This document shows, in pieces, positions 1 through 8,624 of a stretch of 64,000 nucleotides of DNA (positions are counted from its first letter, which is position 1; every line of letters begins with the position of its first letter). The notes under the pieces were generated by a model. That model saw nothing but the letters and a program-made list of their open reading frames with translations. It was not told the DNA's origin and made no database searches. Location: positions 127,939 through 191,938 of the forward strand of contig NZ_FOIK01000007.1 of assembly GCF_900111565.1 (NCBI RefSeq), written 5' to 3'. The position numbers were made by a program, and so were the translations under genes. The DNA comes from Paenibacillus sp. NFR01 (GTDB lineage Bacteria; Bacillota; Bacilli; Paenibacillales; Paenibacillaceae).

Positions 1-627
1 AAGGTGCGGAAGGCGGAGGGCGGGATCATCGGCAGCCTGAAGATCGGCTTTATTTCGGGGTATGAGAAGACAAATCTGACCGAGCGGATCAAAAATTTTC
101 ACATCGGCTACCCCAATGTCTCCTTGACCTTTGTCCGCAAGGATTCCCGGGAGCTGAGGGATTTGCTGCAAAAGGGTGAGCTGGACCTGATCTTCGACAC
201 AGCCCGCGAGGATGCGCTGAATGCCGGTTACGGAATCCTGCCGATTAGCCGCTACCCGGTCAGAGCCGTATTGTATCCGTCCCATCCGCTGGCGGGCCAT
301 ACCTCCGTCCGGTTAGCGGAGCTGTACAATGAGCGCCTAATCATGCTTTCTCTGGATGAAGCGAACGCCAACCGGCCCGATCCGGCCTATCCGCATATCG
401 TGCAGTATTCCAATGATGTCGATGTCATCCTGCTGATGGTCTCGGCCGGTCTTGGCATTTCATTGATTCCCCAGTTCGCGCTGAATTACTACAACCAGGC
501 GCAGAGCCTGTCGATCATTCCGCTGGAGCCGCGCGATGCGCTGGAGATTACGGTATACGCGATCTGGAATCAGGAGAATAAAAATGCCTCCATTGCGAAC
601 TTTCTGCAGCATCTGGAGCTCCGGTAA
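1..627 (+). CDS. LysR-family regulator, C-terminal part (5' truncated)
   Basis: The reading frame is open from the first base, so the gene begins upstream of the window. The visible 208 codons look like the periplasmic-binding-protein-like effector domain of a LysR-type transcription regulator: it opens with the G-x-L-x-I-G pattern (GSLKIGF) that follows the linker helix, and ends with the typical segment VSAGLGISLIPQFAL. The N-terminal winged helix-turn-helix lies outside the window. The target genes cannot be deduced. The family assignment is by motif recognition and fairly safe; no substrate is claimed. Confidence 0.8.
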   Translation, partial: KVRKAEGGIIGSLKIGFISGYEKTNLTERIKNFHIGYPNVSLTFVRKDSRELRDLLQKGELDLIFDTAREDALNAGYGILPISRYPVRAVLYPSHPLAGHTSVRLAELYNERLIMLSLDEANANRPDPAYPHIVQYSNDVDVILLMVSAGLGISLIPQFALNYYNQAQSLSIIPLEPRDALEITVYAIWNQENKNASIANFLQHLELR

Positions 628-723
628 TAATTTTTTAAGCATTCTTAAGGCTTTCTTCATAACTTCCCGCCAAGGGCTTAAGATTTCTTCGCTATCCTTG
701 AGGAAAGCGAGGAGGATGCCGAC

Positions 724-1131
724 ATGGAAATGTTTATTGCAGGGATTGGAAGCCTTATGGCGAATGTTGCGATGGTTGCTCTATTTATGATGCTGACGAA
801 ATTGGGAAGCAAATTTATGGCGAAGAAGGCGAAGAAGGGCCAGCGTTTATTCAAGCGTCTGGATAAGGCCCTCATGAAAATCCACAAGCCTATAGGGTAT
901 ACGCTGATTCTATCGGCAACCGTTCATGGCGCCCTTTCGGTCGGGAGCATCCCGCACATCGGAATAGGGGCAACCTTATTCGGGGGAATCGCACTGGCAA
1001 GCGCGGCAGGGGCAGCTATAAGCTTTTTCATTCGCAAGAAATTCAAGCCGGTGAAATCCTGGCTGTATATGCATAGAGGATTATCCATCTTGGCGTTATT
1101 TTCATTCTGTGCCCATTTCGTATGGGTATAA
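724..1131 (+). CDS. small four-helix membrane protein with paired histidines
   Basis: The 135-residue protein has about four hydrophobic segments (around residues 3-25, 55-73, 79-98 and 115-134). Histidines sit at comparable membrane depths: HKPIGY before helix 2, VHGAL in helix 2, MHRGL before helix 4 and AHFVW at the end. This resembles the haem-binding helices of ferric-reductase or cytochrome b561-like domains, so a b-haem membrane redox role is plausible, but no partner is visible. The ATG is preceded by GAGGAGG with good spacing. The gene lies 24 bases before an AraC regulator and may be co-transcribed with it. Confidence 0.6.
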   Translation: MEMFIAGIGSLMANVAMVALFMMLTKLGSKFMAKKAKKGQRLFKRLDKALMKIHKPIGYTLILSATVHGALSVGSIPHIGIGATLFGGIALASAAGAAISFFIRKKFKPVKSWLYMHRGLSILALFSFCAHFVWV

Positions 1132-1155
1132 ACTCCGAAGCAGAGGTGGAGGCGT

Positions 1156-2424
1156 ATGGACAAACCGAGCCGGTTCCAAAAAGTAATCCGGTATATCGAG
1201 GAGCACTTACAGGAGGAGATTTCGCTGGAGCGGGCTGCCCAGGCAGGATTTACGTCTCTGATGCAGCTGTACCGGGATTTCTATGCCTATACCGGCCACT
1301 CGGTCAAGGAATATATCCGCAAACGGCGTTTGTCCAACGCTCTTGCCCTGATCCGCTGCTCGGAGCTGCCGCTCGCGGAGATCGCGTACACCTGCGGCTA
1401 CAGCTCCCAGCAGGCGATGTGCAAAGCCGTCAAATCCGCCGTCGCCATGACACCTCTGGAATACAAACGCAGCGAAAGCTCCTATTATTTTCCCCGGTAC
1501 GACAGCATGGCGGACAGACAGGTAACGGTATCGGCAGAGACTTTTCCTGCAACGGTCGGGGCATGTTTCTACCACCCCCGCCTTCTGGGGATCGAAGATG
1601 CGGCGATTGCGGCGCTACGGGCAGCGATGCCCGATTACAGCGGCAGGATATTCGGCAGGAATAGCCGTCAGCAGGGGAACCGGTTCGGGTATGAGATTCG
1701 GGTGGAGCATACGCCACAGACCGCGGAAGGCCTGCTGTCTGCCGGCGCGTTTCGCGAGGCGGTGCTGTATCCCGGGAAAACGTTAACCGTTGCCCGAACC
1801 GTCGTCTTAAATGAGGAGCCGGAGATCGTAGCCGCCTGGAACTACCTGTATTCGGATTGGCTGAAATCCAGCATGTTCACCGAGGATCATGAGCCGTACT
1901 TCGAGGAGTTCCTATGCCGGAACAACCGGGTGAACCGGTTGGCGCTCATCCTGCCGGTGGCCAAACGGAGGGATTATGAGCGGATTTCCTTGATACAGAG
2001 CACCCGGATGCTTTTTCTGGCTTGTACCCGGGAAGGCAGTGACGGGGAGCGGGCAGCGGCACATGCGGTGCTGAGCTACCTGGCCGTGTACCGGCCGCAG
2101 GCTGCGCGTACGGCTGCGACCTTTTTTATCGCGAAAAATGAAAAGGCTGTCACCTGCGGTGTAAAGCTGGAGGAGGCACTTGACCTTCCGGCTGGAAGCG
2201 GACTAACGCTGCTGGAGCTCCCGGCGGGAAGTTATGCCGTACTGGAGACGGGGAGCAGCGGTGAAGGCCTGGTGCTGGGGGAACGATTGAAGGGATGGGT
2301 ACGGGATCATGGACTGCGCCCGGGCGGACCGGCTTTTGCCATTTACGAGTATGAAGGCGGGTATGACGCCAAGCAGATGATCTGCACCTGCCGGATCCCG
2401 CTGGAACATGTTAAGAACGGATAA
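1156..2424 (+). CDS. AraC-family regulator with GyrI-like effector domain
   Basis: The 422-residue protein starts with an AraC DNA-binding domain (about residues 1-105) holding two helix-turn-helix units; the second includes LAEIAYTCGYSSQQAMCKAV. The C-terminal part (about 290-420) resembles a GyrI/AraC effector-binding (SOUL-like) domain, with LELPAGSYAVLETG and AIYEYEGGYDAKQ. Such proteins (Rob/BmrR-like layout) bind hydrophobic or cationic ligands and activate nearby genes. The start follows GGTGGAGGCGT. The next gene, a stand-alone double effector domain, lies close downstream, so the two may form a sensing pair. Confidence 0.8.
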   Translation: MDKPSRFQKVIRYIEEHLQEEISLERAAQAGFTSLMQLYRDFYAYTGHSVKEYIRKRRLSNALALIRCSELPLAEIAYTCGYSSQQAMCKAVKSAVAMTPLEYKRSESSYYFPRYDSMADRQVTVSAETFPATVGACFYHPRLLGIEDAAIAALRAAMPDYSGRIFGRNSRQQGNRFGYEIRVEHTPQTAEGLLSAGAFREAVLYPGKTLTVARTVVLNEEPEIVAAWNYLYSDWLKSSMFTEDHEPYFEEFLCRNNRVNRLALILPVAKRRDYERISLIQSTRMLFLACTREGSDGERAAAHAVLSYLAVYRPQAARTAATFFIAKNEKAVTCGVKLEEALDLPAGSGLTLLELPAGSYAVLETGSSGEGLVLGERLKGWVRDHGLRPGGPAFAIYEYEGGYDAKQMICTCRIPLEHVKNG

Positions 2425-2490
2425 TACAACCTTTGGAACTGCCGGTAAAATGAAGCTGTAGAACGCTGGAGAGAGAAAGGTGGATCGCCG

Positions 2491-3695
2491 ATGAACATGA
2501 GAAAGCGGGCCGGCCACGGGCATAACCCGGGGCTTGCGCAAGGCCAGGGAACGGAGGCCTAAGCCCAGCCGTAAAACCGGAAATTGTGAAGCTGGCGGAG
2601 GAGATGAGCCGGGTGGGGCTGCCAAGCGAAGTGTTGGTGGAACAGGTAAGCGAATTTTGCACGATTGTGGACCGGCCGGAAATGAACATCGTGGGTTTCG
2701 CCCTGCCTGTCAGCTATGAAAGCCGGGGGTATGGCGGATATTACGGCTTCGAGCACGCCAATTGCATCCTGAACGATTATTTTTATACGAAAAAGCTGGT
2801 TGGCGAAGGGGATATGGCGCTTCTGGCCGGCCTGATCGGGAGTAGCCTGCTGGATCGGGAAGTGGTGACGGTCCGCACGGATGCCCGGGGAGACGGGAAT
2901 TATAAGATCGTGGCCGGGTACAGAGTCAAGAGCTTCGAACAGATCCCGGAATATTTGCCGGAATATACGGAGCAGCTGACGCTTCCGCCTTGCCGTTATG
3001 CCAAGGTCCTGATTAACGAGACTAAGCGGGCGGACCGTAAAGGGTATGACGAGCGGATGCATGCGGACGAATATTTCGTCGGTAAGTTCCGCGAGGACAC
3101 AAGGTATGTATTTAATCAGGCGGGCTGCGGCTTTAACACCTATGATGAAACCGGAGACGTGCTGGCCAAATACGAGCCGGTGAAAAAGGCGGACAGCGTG
3201 AAGGAGCGCTTCGACTCCCTGCGGTATAAGCTGGTCACCCTGCCGGAGATGAAAATCGCCTGCAGCGTAACCCCGCCCGATTCTGAAGAGTTCGTCATCA
3301 CCAAATATTTCGGCGTGCAGCATCGGGTCTTCGCCACGGAAGCGGCCAAGTATTACCTTCATGATTATTACGGTTTTCCCGTGGATGGCCCGGAACAAGG
3401 CTCGTACAGCTCTTGCTTCGGCACCCGGGTCAGCACCTTCGAAGGCATCCCGGACGATGTCGAGAAGGTTACGCTTCCGGGCGGCATTTATGTACATATC
3501 ACCCAGCTGGAGATCAACGGGGATAATCCCTCGCTACCTTATGAAGTTGCATTCCAGCATCTGCAGGAGCTGTTTCTGGCCGGTCACCCCGGATATGAAA
3601 TGGACTCTGGCCGCAAGGTGATCGCCCGGTTCCGGCAGGCGAACAGTGCCTCCGTGTTTGTACCGCTGAAGCTGGTGAATGGCGAAACGGAGTAA
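2491..3695 (+). pseudogene. tandem GyrI-like effector-domain protein with probable frameshift near its 5' end
   Basis: The main frame runs from a GTG at 2586 to 3695 (369 residues) and holds two effector-binding-like halves. The first contains MNIVGFALPVSYESRGYGG and LPPCRYAKVLINETKR; the second contains LPGGIYVHITQLEING and FVPLKL. There is no DNA-binding domain. No good ribosome site precedes the GTG, but an ATG at 2491 has one (GAGAGAAAGG). That frame encodes about 23 residues and stops at 2562, while the main frame is open from 2526 and reads sensibly as LSPAVKPEIVKLAEEM before the GTG. A one-base shift near 2550-2560 would join them. It is either a real frameshift, a sequencing error, or a gene that simply starts at GTG 2586. 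Confidence 0.55.
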
Positions 3696-3716
3696 ATAAT
3701 GGCTTGTAAAAAAGGT

Positions 3717-3750
3717 CAAGCACCGGGCTTCCCTGTCCGGCGCTTGGGCT
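3717..3750. terminator. convergent hairpin terminator
   Basis: CAAGCACCGG at 3717-3726 pairs with CCGGCGCTTG at 3737-3746 (nine of ten pairs). It lies between the stop codons of two convergent genes and is followed on the plus strand by GGCTTATTTT. Confidence 0.55.
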
Positions 3751-4037
3751 TATTTTCTTCTGAAGCTGTCCGCCCAGTCGTTAATGACTGCGGCTCTGGT
3801 CGGGAACCGGTCCTGACGCCAAGATTCGGTCTCCCATTCGTGGATCGCTTGCTGTTTGGTTTTGTAGAAACGGTAGTCGCAAATGTTCCAGGAACAATAG
3901 ACCTTCCGGTACCATTTGCCATCTTGAATTTCCTCGGCATAACGGCGCACAGCTTTGCTGGCCTGCCGTTTGCTCCAGCGCGTTCCCGGAGTACGGTGAT
4001 CCGTACATGCCGGGGATTTTTTCACGCTTCTGCTCAT
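3750..4037 (-). CDS. small conserved basic protein of unknown function
   Basis: The 95-residue protein begins MSRSVKKSPACTDH and is rich in Lys, Arg, Trp and Tyr (WYRKVYCSWNICDYRFYKT in the middle). I recall small proteins with an MSRSVKK-type start as conserved hypotheticals in several bacteria, but I know no function. No membrane segment is present. A GAGGAGG ribosome site lies about 13 bases upstream of the ATG. It is convergent with the effector-domain gene and shares its terminator. It could be nucleic-acid binding given its charge; that is a guess. Confidence 0.55.
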   Translation of the reverse strand: MSRSVKKSPACTDHRTPGTRWSKRQASKAVRRYAEEIQDGKWYRKVYCSWNICDYRFYKTKQQAIHEWETESWRQDRFPTRAAVINDWADSFRRK

Positions 4038-4215
4038 TAGGCGCTCTAACCTCCTCTTACCGGGAAGCTAGAGGCCGTCCAATGTCTTCATCGTTCACCT
4101 CATCTCAAGGCTTGCTGTCTCTATATATAACGCGGCGGACATAAATATGTTGCTCCTACAAGGACGCCGATATGGTACGATTTGGATAACGCATTTTATA
4201 CATGGAGGCTGTGGC

Positions 4216-5130
4216 ATGAAAATTCTGTTTTGTTCAGAACCGTTTAACCCTAAATCCGTTGATGCGGAATATGAACAGGAATATTACTGCGCGTTAACGC
4301 TCGGATTAGATGTCTACCTTGTTTCGTTGGAAGAGCTATTAGAGGGCGAGCCTGCAAAAGCGATTAAACGGGTTCCCGCCTTCGAAACTCCCGAGCTGTT
4401 CATTTACAGGGGCTGGATGCTTAAGCCGAAGGATTACGAAGCCTTACATTTGGCGCTGCGCCAGAAAAATGCCATGCTGATCAACTCTCCGGCACAGTAC
4501 ATAAACGGGCATTATTTCCCTTTTTCCTATGAAGCGATCAAGGCGGCCACGCCGGAAAGCATTTGGCTGGGGATGGAGAACCTTCAGGATGGCTTAGACC
4601 CTTTATATGAGAAAATGAACGCTTTTGGAGATCGGCCGGTTATTGTCAAAGATTACGTGAAATCCAGAAAACATGAATGGGTAGAGGCGTGTTTTATCCC
4701 CGAGGCTTCGGATCGGCAGCAGGCGCAGACGGTTCTTCGGAATTTCATCGATCGCCAAGGCTCAGAGCTGAACGGCGGTGTGGTCATTCGCAAATTTATT
4801 CAGCTGGAACAGCTCGGGAACCATCCCAAGAGCGGGATGCCGTTATCCAATGAATACCGGCTGTTTTTCCTGGATCACGAATTGGTTCAGTGTATTGAAT
4901 ATTGGGATGAGGCGGCCTATCGGCAAGAAACTCCTATGCTGGATACTTTTATAGCTTTGGCTAAAGGTGTGGCGAGCCGGTTCTTTACGATGGATATTGC
5001 CAAAACGGCAAGCGGAACGTGGACCGTGATCGAATTGGGCGACGGACAGGTCTCGGGGCTGCCGAGCCATGCAAATCTGGAGCGGTTCTATAAATCTATA
5101 TTATCCAAAGAAAGTACGATAACGGAGTGA
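4216..5130 (+). CDS. ATP-grasp domain protein (DUF4343-like)
   Basis: The 304-residue protein resembles ATP-grasp ligase-fold proteins of unknown substrate. The lysine-containing strand VIVKDYVKSRKHEW (about residue 135) and the late segment FTMDIAKTASGTWTVIELG (about 250-285) fit the ATP and magnesium sites. The N-terminal 100 residues look like a pre-ATP-grasp domain. I chose ATG 4216 because GGAGG lies just before it; an in-frame ATG at 4147 lacks one. It is five bases from the following nucleotidyltransferase gene, suggesting one transcript. Members of this fold join a carboxylate to an amine; no substrate can be named here. Confidence 0.7.
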   Translation: MKILFCSEPFNPKSVDAEYEQEYYCALTLGLDVYLVSLEELLEGEPAKAIKRVPAFETPELFIYRGWMLKPKDYEALHLALRQKNAMLINSPAQYINGHYFPFSYEAIKAATPESIWLGMENLQDGLDPLYEKMNAFGDRPVIVKDYVKSRKHEWVEACFIPEASDRQQAQTVLRNFIDRQGSELNGGVVIRKFIQLEQLGNHPKSGMPLSNEYRLFFLDHELVQCIEYWDEAAYRQETPMLDTFIALAKGVASRFFTMDIAKTASGTWTVIELGDGQVSGLPSHANLERFYKSILSKESTITE

Positions 5131-5134
5131 TTCC

Positions 5135-5983
5135 ATGCCAACAGAAATCATCAGTGAAATCGTGAACGCGTTACAAAAGATCGCCGGCGTGCAGGCCATT
5201 GTGCTGGGCGGATCGAGAGCGAAAGGGACGGCGCATGCCCATTCGGATATTGATCTCGGAATCTATTATGATCCCGCTGACGGATTGGATATTGCCGCAC
5301 TAAATCAGGTGGCTTCAGCACTGGATGATGATCACCGGACGGACCTCATCACGGAGGTTGGCGGCTGGGGGCCGTGGATCAATGGCGGCGGATGGCTGCA
5401 GATGCAGCAGATTCCCGTTGACTGGTTGTTTCGTGACCTGGGCAAAGTCTCGCAAGTGATGGAGCAGTGCTTGGCGGGGGACATAACGATCGACTATCAG
5501 CCGGGGCATCCCCACGGGTTCGTGAATGCGATGTATCTGGCGGAAGTCGCGCTATGCCGGGTGTTGTGGGACCCGCATGGACTGTTGGCCGAGCTAAAGT
5601 CGAAGACACAGCCGTATCCGCCGGTTTTGCAGGCAGCGATGATCCGGAAGTTCTTGTGGGAAGCGCGCTTTTCCATGGAGATTGGGCGAAAGGGGATCTA
5701 CAAGCAGGACCTGTCCTATATCGCCGGTTGCTGCTTCCGCGCCGTCTCCTGTTTGAATCAGGTGCTGTTTGCTTTGAATGAGACGTATTGGATGAACGAG
5801 AAGGGCGCGGTGGCGATTGCGGATGCTTTTTCGATTAAGCCGGGTAACTACGCCAGTCGGGTAAACGAGATGATGACGCTAATATCGGAGGACTCTGCAC
5901 GTTTGGGGATGGCGATTGAGGTGCTGGACGAACTAATCAATGAAACAGAGGGGACAGTGAGGGATGAAGATACGAATCGATAA
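5135..5983 (+). CDS. nucleotidyltransferase-domain protein
   Basis: The 282-residue protein carries the Pol-beta-type nucleotidyltransferase signature near its N terminus, GGSRAKGTAHAHSDIDLG (about residues 25-42), with G-S and the D-x-D metal ligands intact. The rest is helical and resembles kanamycin or streptomycin adenylyltransferase-like proteins. Substrate is unknown; it may modify a small molecule, a protein or RNA. It follows the ATP-grasp gene by four bases and overlaps a 42-codon gene by 20 bases, so the three probably form an operon. Confidence 0.75.
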   Translation: MPTEIISEIVNALQKIAGVQAIVLGGSRAKGTAHAHSDIDLGIYYDPADGLDIAALNQVASALDDDHRTDLITEVGGWGPWINGGGWLQMQQIPVDWLFRDLGKVSQVMEQCLAGDITIDYQPGHPHGFVNAMYLAEVALCRVLWDPHGLLAELKSKTQPYPPVLQAAMIRKFLWEARFSMEIGRKGIYKQDLSYIAGCCFRAVSCLNQVLFALNETYWMNEKGAVAIADAFSIKPGNYASRVNEMMTLISEDSARLGMAIEVLDELINETEGTVRDEDTNR

Positions 5984-6092
5984 AAAAGAACGGAAAGTCA
6001 TCATTAATGAATATTTCGTTATTGGCGGAGTAGTCATTCCTGAGCGGTATTGCTCCGAGTGCGGAAGTATTGTAATTGCGGATAATCAATAA
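5964..6092 (+). CDS. 42-residue CxxC microprotein
   Basis: An ATG at 5964 opens a 42-residue frame that overlaps the nucleotidyltransferase 3' end by 20 bases. The product is charged at the start (MKIRIDKKERKV) and ends with a single knuckle, YCSECGS (cysteines 30 and 33). A purine-rich ribosome site (GGGGACAGTGAGGG) lies upstream. Two such chains could share a metal ion. I do not recognise the family. The overlap, the ribosome site and the CxxC pair argue that it is real. Confidence 0.5.
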   Translation: MKIRIDKKERKVIINEYFVIGGVVIPERYCSECGSIVIADNQ

Positions 6093-6122
6093 AAGCACTT
6101 CACCTGGAAAGGAGATAAACCG

Positions 6123-6389
6123 GTGGGACAACGGGCGAATCTGATAATCGTTAAAAATGGGGCTTATGATCTCTACTATAGCCACTGGTGTGCGAACACG
6201 TTGCCCGAGGATATATTTTGGGGAGAAAGATACGCCATTCCGTTTATTGAGCAGCAGCGGGCGGTAGACGCCTGCATAAAGGTGCCTGAATTCCCACGGA
6301 TTCAGGCACCTTTTATTTGCATCGGCAGCCGGGAATGTTTATCTATGAATCAAGGTTTACGATCTTCCCGGCCCATGCAGCGGGTATAA
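6123..6389 (+). pseudogene. truncated gene, N-terminal fragment running into a terminator
   Basis: A GTG at 6123 with a perfect AAAGGAG site opens a frame whose first about 50 residues (MGQRANLIIVKNGAYDLYY, then SHWCANTLPEDIFWG) look like the start of a larger globular protein. After about residue 50 the frame passes straight through a strong hairpin terminator at 6278-6314 and on into non-coding-looking sequence until 6389. The simplest reading is that a deletion removed the rest of the gene and left its native start and a terminator. I recall this N terminus as belonging to longer hypothetical proteins but cannot name the family. Confidence 0.55.
6278..6316 (+). terminator. Rho-independent terminator
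   Basis: A perfect 14-bp stem (6278-6291 with 6300-6313, core AAAGGTGCCTGAAT) has an eight-base loop and is followed by a short T run. It lies inside the truncated gene's frame and upstream of the kptA operon. Confidence 0.8.
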
Positions 6390-6436
6390 TGTAATTATTG
6401 GAAGTGAATACAGGACGATTCGGAAAGAGAAGTGCA

Positions 6437-7018
6437 ATGATGTTAAACGAAGCTTCGGAAAAAAGCTTAAGTAAGTTAATGACCAAGATACTCCGGCATA
6501 CCCCGGAGCAATTCGGAATACGCCTGGAGCCGGCGGACGGCTCCTGTACGCTCGCGGCGCTGCTGCATGCGATTCAGGCCCAGCCGACATGGGCATGGGT
6601 AATACAGGAGGATGTGGAGCAGGTGGTGCGCCAGTCGGATAAACAGCGTTTCGAGATTGCGGACGGGCGCATTAGGGCGAGATATGGCCACAGCCATGAC
6701 CAGGTGCAGTATACGCCGGGCGAACCGCCGGCGGTGCTCTATCACGGGACCAATACCAAAGCGCTGCCGCTGATTTTGCGGGAGGGCTTGCGCCCGATGA
6801 ACCGGCAATATGTACATCTCTCGGAAGGCACTCATTTCGCGACGCTGGCGGGCAGCCGCCGGGGCGAGCTGGTTATTCTTAAAGTGGATACTGCGAGCGC
6901 AAAGCGGCAGGGCGCGACCTTCTATTATGCGGGCAATGAAGTGTGGTTGGCGGACCGGATTCCGGCAGCTAGCCTTTCGAAAAACAACATCGGAGAAAAA
7001 GGAGCAACTAAGCCATGA
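6437..7018 (+). CDS. kptA: KptA, RNA 2'-phosphotransferase (Tpt1 family)
   Basis: KptA/Tpt1 removes an internal 2'-phosphate from RNA by transferring it to NAD, giving ADP-ribose 1'',2''-cyclic phosphate; in fungi this is the last step of tRNA splicing. The 193-residue protein shows the family's N-terminal LSKLMTKILRHTPEQFGI (arginine and histidine conserved), then IRARYGHSHD, the NAD-site LYHGTN and the C-terminal REGLRPMNRQYVHLS. I chose ATG 6437 because GGAAAGAGAAG lies just upstream; ATG 6440 is also possible. The stop overlaps the tatD start by four bases (ATGA), so the two are co-translated. The bacterial role is unsettled, but the neighbouring rtcB module suggests RNA healing. Confidence 0.93.
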   Translation: MMLNEASEKSLSKLMTKILRHTPEQFGIRLEPADGSCTLAALLHAIQAQPTWAWVIQEDVEQVVRQSDKQRFEIADGRIRARYGHSHDQVQYTPGEPPAVLYHGTNTKALPLILREGLRPMNRQYVHLSEGTHFATLAGSRRGELVILKVDTASAKRQGATFYYAGNEVWLADRIPAASLSKNNIGEKGATKP

Positions 7019-7800
7019 CACATCCCCTTGTCGATATCGGCATCAATCTGATGCACCGTTCCTTTAACGAGGACCGGGATCTGCTTGTAGAGAAAGCGGC
7101 GGCGGCGGGCGTTACGCCGCTGATCATTACCGGCACGAGCCTGCGCAGCAGCAGCGAAGCGGTCCGTTATGCCGGGCGGTATCCGGCAAAGCTGTACGCC
7201 ACGGCCGGCGTGCATCCGCATGACGCCAAGAGCTGCAATGAAGAGACGCTGAAGAAGCTGAAAGAACTGGCGGCGCTGCCGCAGGTCGTAGCCATCGGGG
7301 AATGCGGCCTAGACTATAACCGCGACTTCTCGCCGCGCGAGGTGCAGCGGACATGGTTCGCAGAGCAGGTTCGGTTGGCGCAGGAGCTGGAGATGCCGCT
7401 CTTCCTGCATGAGCGGGAGGCTTTTGCGGATTTTATGCATATCCTGCGGGAGCATTCGGTGCGCAAGGCGGTGGTTCACTGCTTCACGGGGACGGCAGCC
7501 GAGCTGAAAGCGTATCTGGATGCCGGTTTCCATATCGGGATTACCGGCTGGATCTGCGATGAACGCCGGGGCAAACCTTTGCGGGAGCTTGTCCGCAACG
7601 TGCCGCTGAACCGGCTCATGATCGAGACGGACGCGCCGTTCCTGACGCCGCGGGACCTTAAGGAGAAGCCGAAGGACGGGCGGAACGAGCCGGCCTTCCT
7701 GCCGCATATCCTCCGGTCCGTGGCGCTCTGCGTGGGCAAACCGGCAGAGGAGGTCGCCAAGGCGACGACGGAGACGGCGCGGGAGTTTTTCGGAATCTAA
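7015..7800 (+). CDS. tatD: TatD-family metal-dependent nuclease
   Basis: The 261-residue protein is a TatD-type TIM-barrel hydrolase. Its start (VDIGINLMHRSF) and the blocks ATAGVHPHDAK, AIGECGLDYNRDF, VHCFTGT, IGITGWICDERRG and ETDAPFLTPRDL match my memory of the proteobacterial TatD proper, rather than the Firmicute YabD type with its D-x-H-x-H start. E. coli TatD is a 3'-5' exonuclease on single-stranded DNA and RNA. It overlaps kptA by four bases, which suggests a joint role in trimming and healing broken RNA. It is convergent with the WYL genes; the stop codons overlap by a few bases. Confidence 0.9.
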   Translation: MTHPLVDIGINLMHRSFNEDRDLLVEKAAAAGVTPLIITGTSLRSSSEAVRYAGRYPAKLYATAGVHPHDAKSCNEETLKKLKELAALPQVVAIGECGLDYNRDFSPREVQRTWFAEQVRLAQELEMPLFLHEREAFADFMHILREHSVRKAVVHCFTGTAAELKAYLDAGFHIGITGWICDERRGKPLRELVRNVPLNRLMIETDAPFLTPRDLKEKPKDGRNEPAFLPHILRSVALCVGKPAEEVAKATTETAREFFGI

Positions 7801-8624
7801 TCCCGCGGCGTTTCCTCCGGCGTTTCCGCCACCCCGTAACGCTGCAGCGCTTTGGATGATGCTTCCAGCATCCGCTGCTTTAAATAATCCCCCTCGATGA
7901 CCCGGACCCGTTTGCCGAGAAAACGGATTTTGGAGAGCAAATATTCGGCTTCGTCGCTGAGCAGCGTAACCTTGATCCGGTAAATGTCGCTGGGAGCGTC
8001 ATATTCCACGTTTTTCTCGAAGCTGGAGAAGGCGTACAGAATCCGGGAGAGTTCCTCGTTGTAGTCGCGGACGAGTTCAATGACCACCTCCGTCTTGCGC
8101 GATTCCAGCGTCTTGGCGGTTTTTCTGAAAATCTGGTCCACAGTGGCGGGGCTGGCCGGCTCGGGCACAACCGAGAGAATCTTTTTTAACCGGGTGCTCA
8201 TAAAAGCGTGATGCCGGGCATGATGCCAGAGCAGATACCATTCCCGCTTGACCATGGAATACTCCAGCTTGTAGGGGATTCCCGCTTGGTCCAATTTCAC
8301 TTGACCGCCTTTGATCTCGTAGGTGATGCGGATGCCCGACTTTTCCATAATGCAGCGGCGTAGAGGCCGCAGCAGCGGATGGTAGACCTGCTCTTCGGCG
8401 GTACGGGCTTTCTCAATGAGGTGCAGGGCTGTGTCCATCACCGGTTCCGGCTCCAGAAGGGAACGCAGCTTCTCCCGTGTCTCCGGCATAAAAGCCTCAT
8501 CGGCGGCAGGATGCTCCAGCATCGTCTTCAACCATGCCCGTTCGTGGGCGGTGACCATAAACGTGCCGGAGTCCTCCAGCCGGGAGAGGATCTGGTAGTT
8601 GAAAATTTTTTCAAACAGATTCAT
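7797..8624 (-). CDS. WYL-domain protein without an obvious N-terminal HTH
   Basis: The 275-residue protein contains a WYL domain, with the name motif in KREWYLLWHHARHHAFMS (about residues 145-165) and a C-terminal WCX-like segment. WYL domains bind nucleotides or nucleic acid and regulate transcription, often in DNA- or RNA-damage settings. ATG 8624 lies 14 bases inside the end of the preceding WYL gene, so the pair is translationally coupled, as in PafB/PafC. No helix-turn-helix is evident, so it may act only as a partner of the upstream protein. An in-frame ATG at 8654 is less likely. Confidence 0.8.
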   Translation of the reverse strand: MNLFEKIFNYQILSRLEDSGTFMVTAHERAWLKTMLEHPAADEAFMPETREKLRSLLEPEPVMDTALHLIEKARTAEEQVYHPLLRPLRRCIMEKSGIRITYEIKGGQVKLDQAGIPYKLEYSMVKREWYLLWHHARHHAFMSTRLKKILSVVPEPASPATVDQIFRKTAKTLESRKTEVVIELVRDYNEELSRILYAFSSFEKNVEYDAPSDIYRIKVTLLSDEAEYLLSKIRFLGKRVRVIEGDYLKQRMLEASSKALQRYGVAETPEETPRD

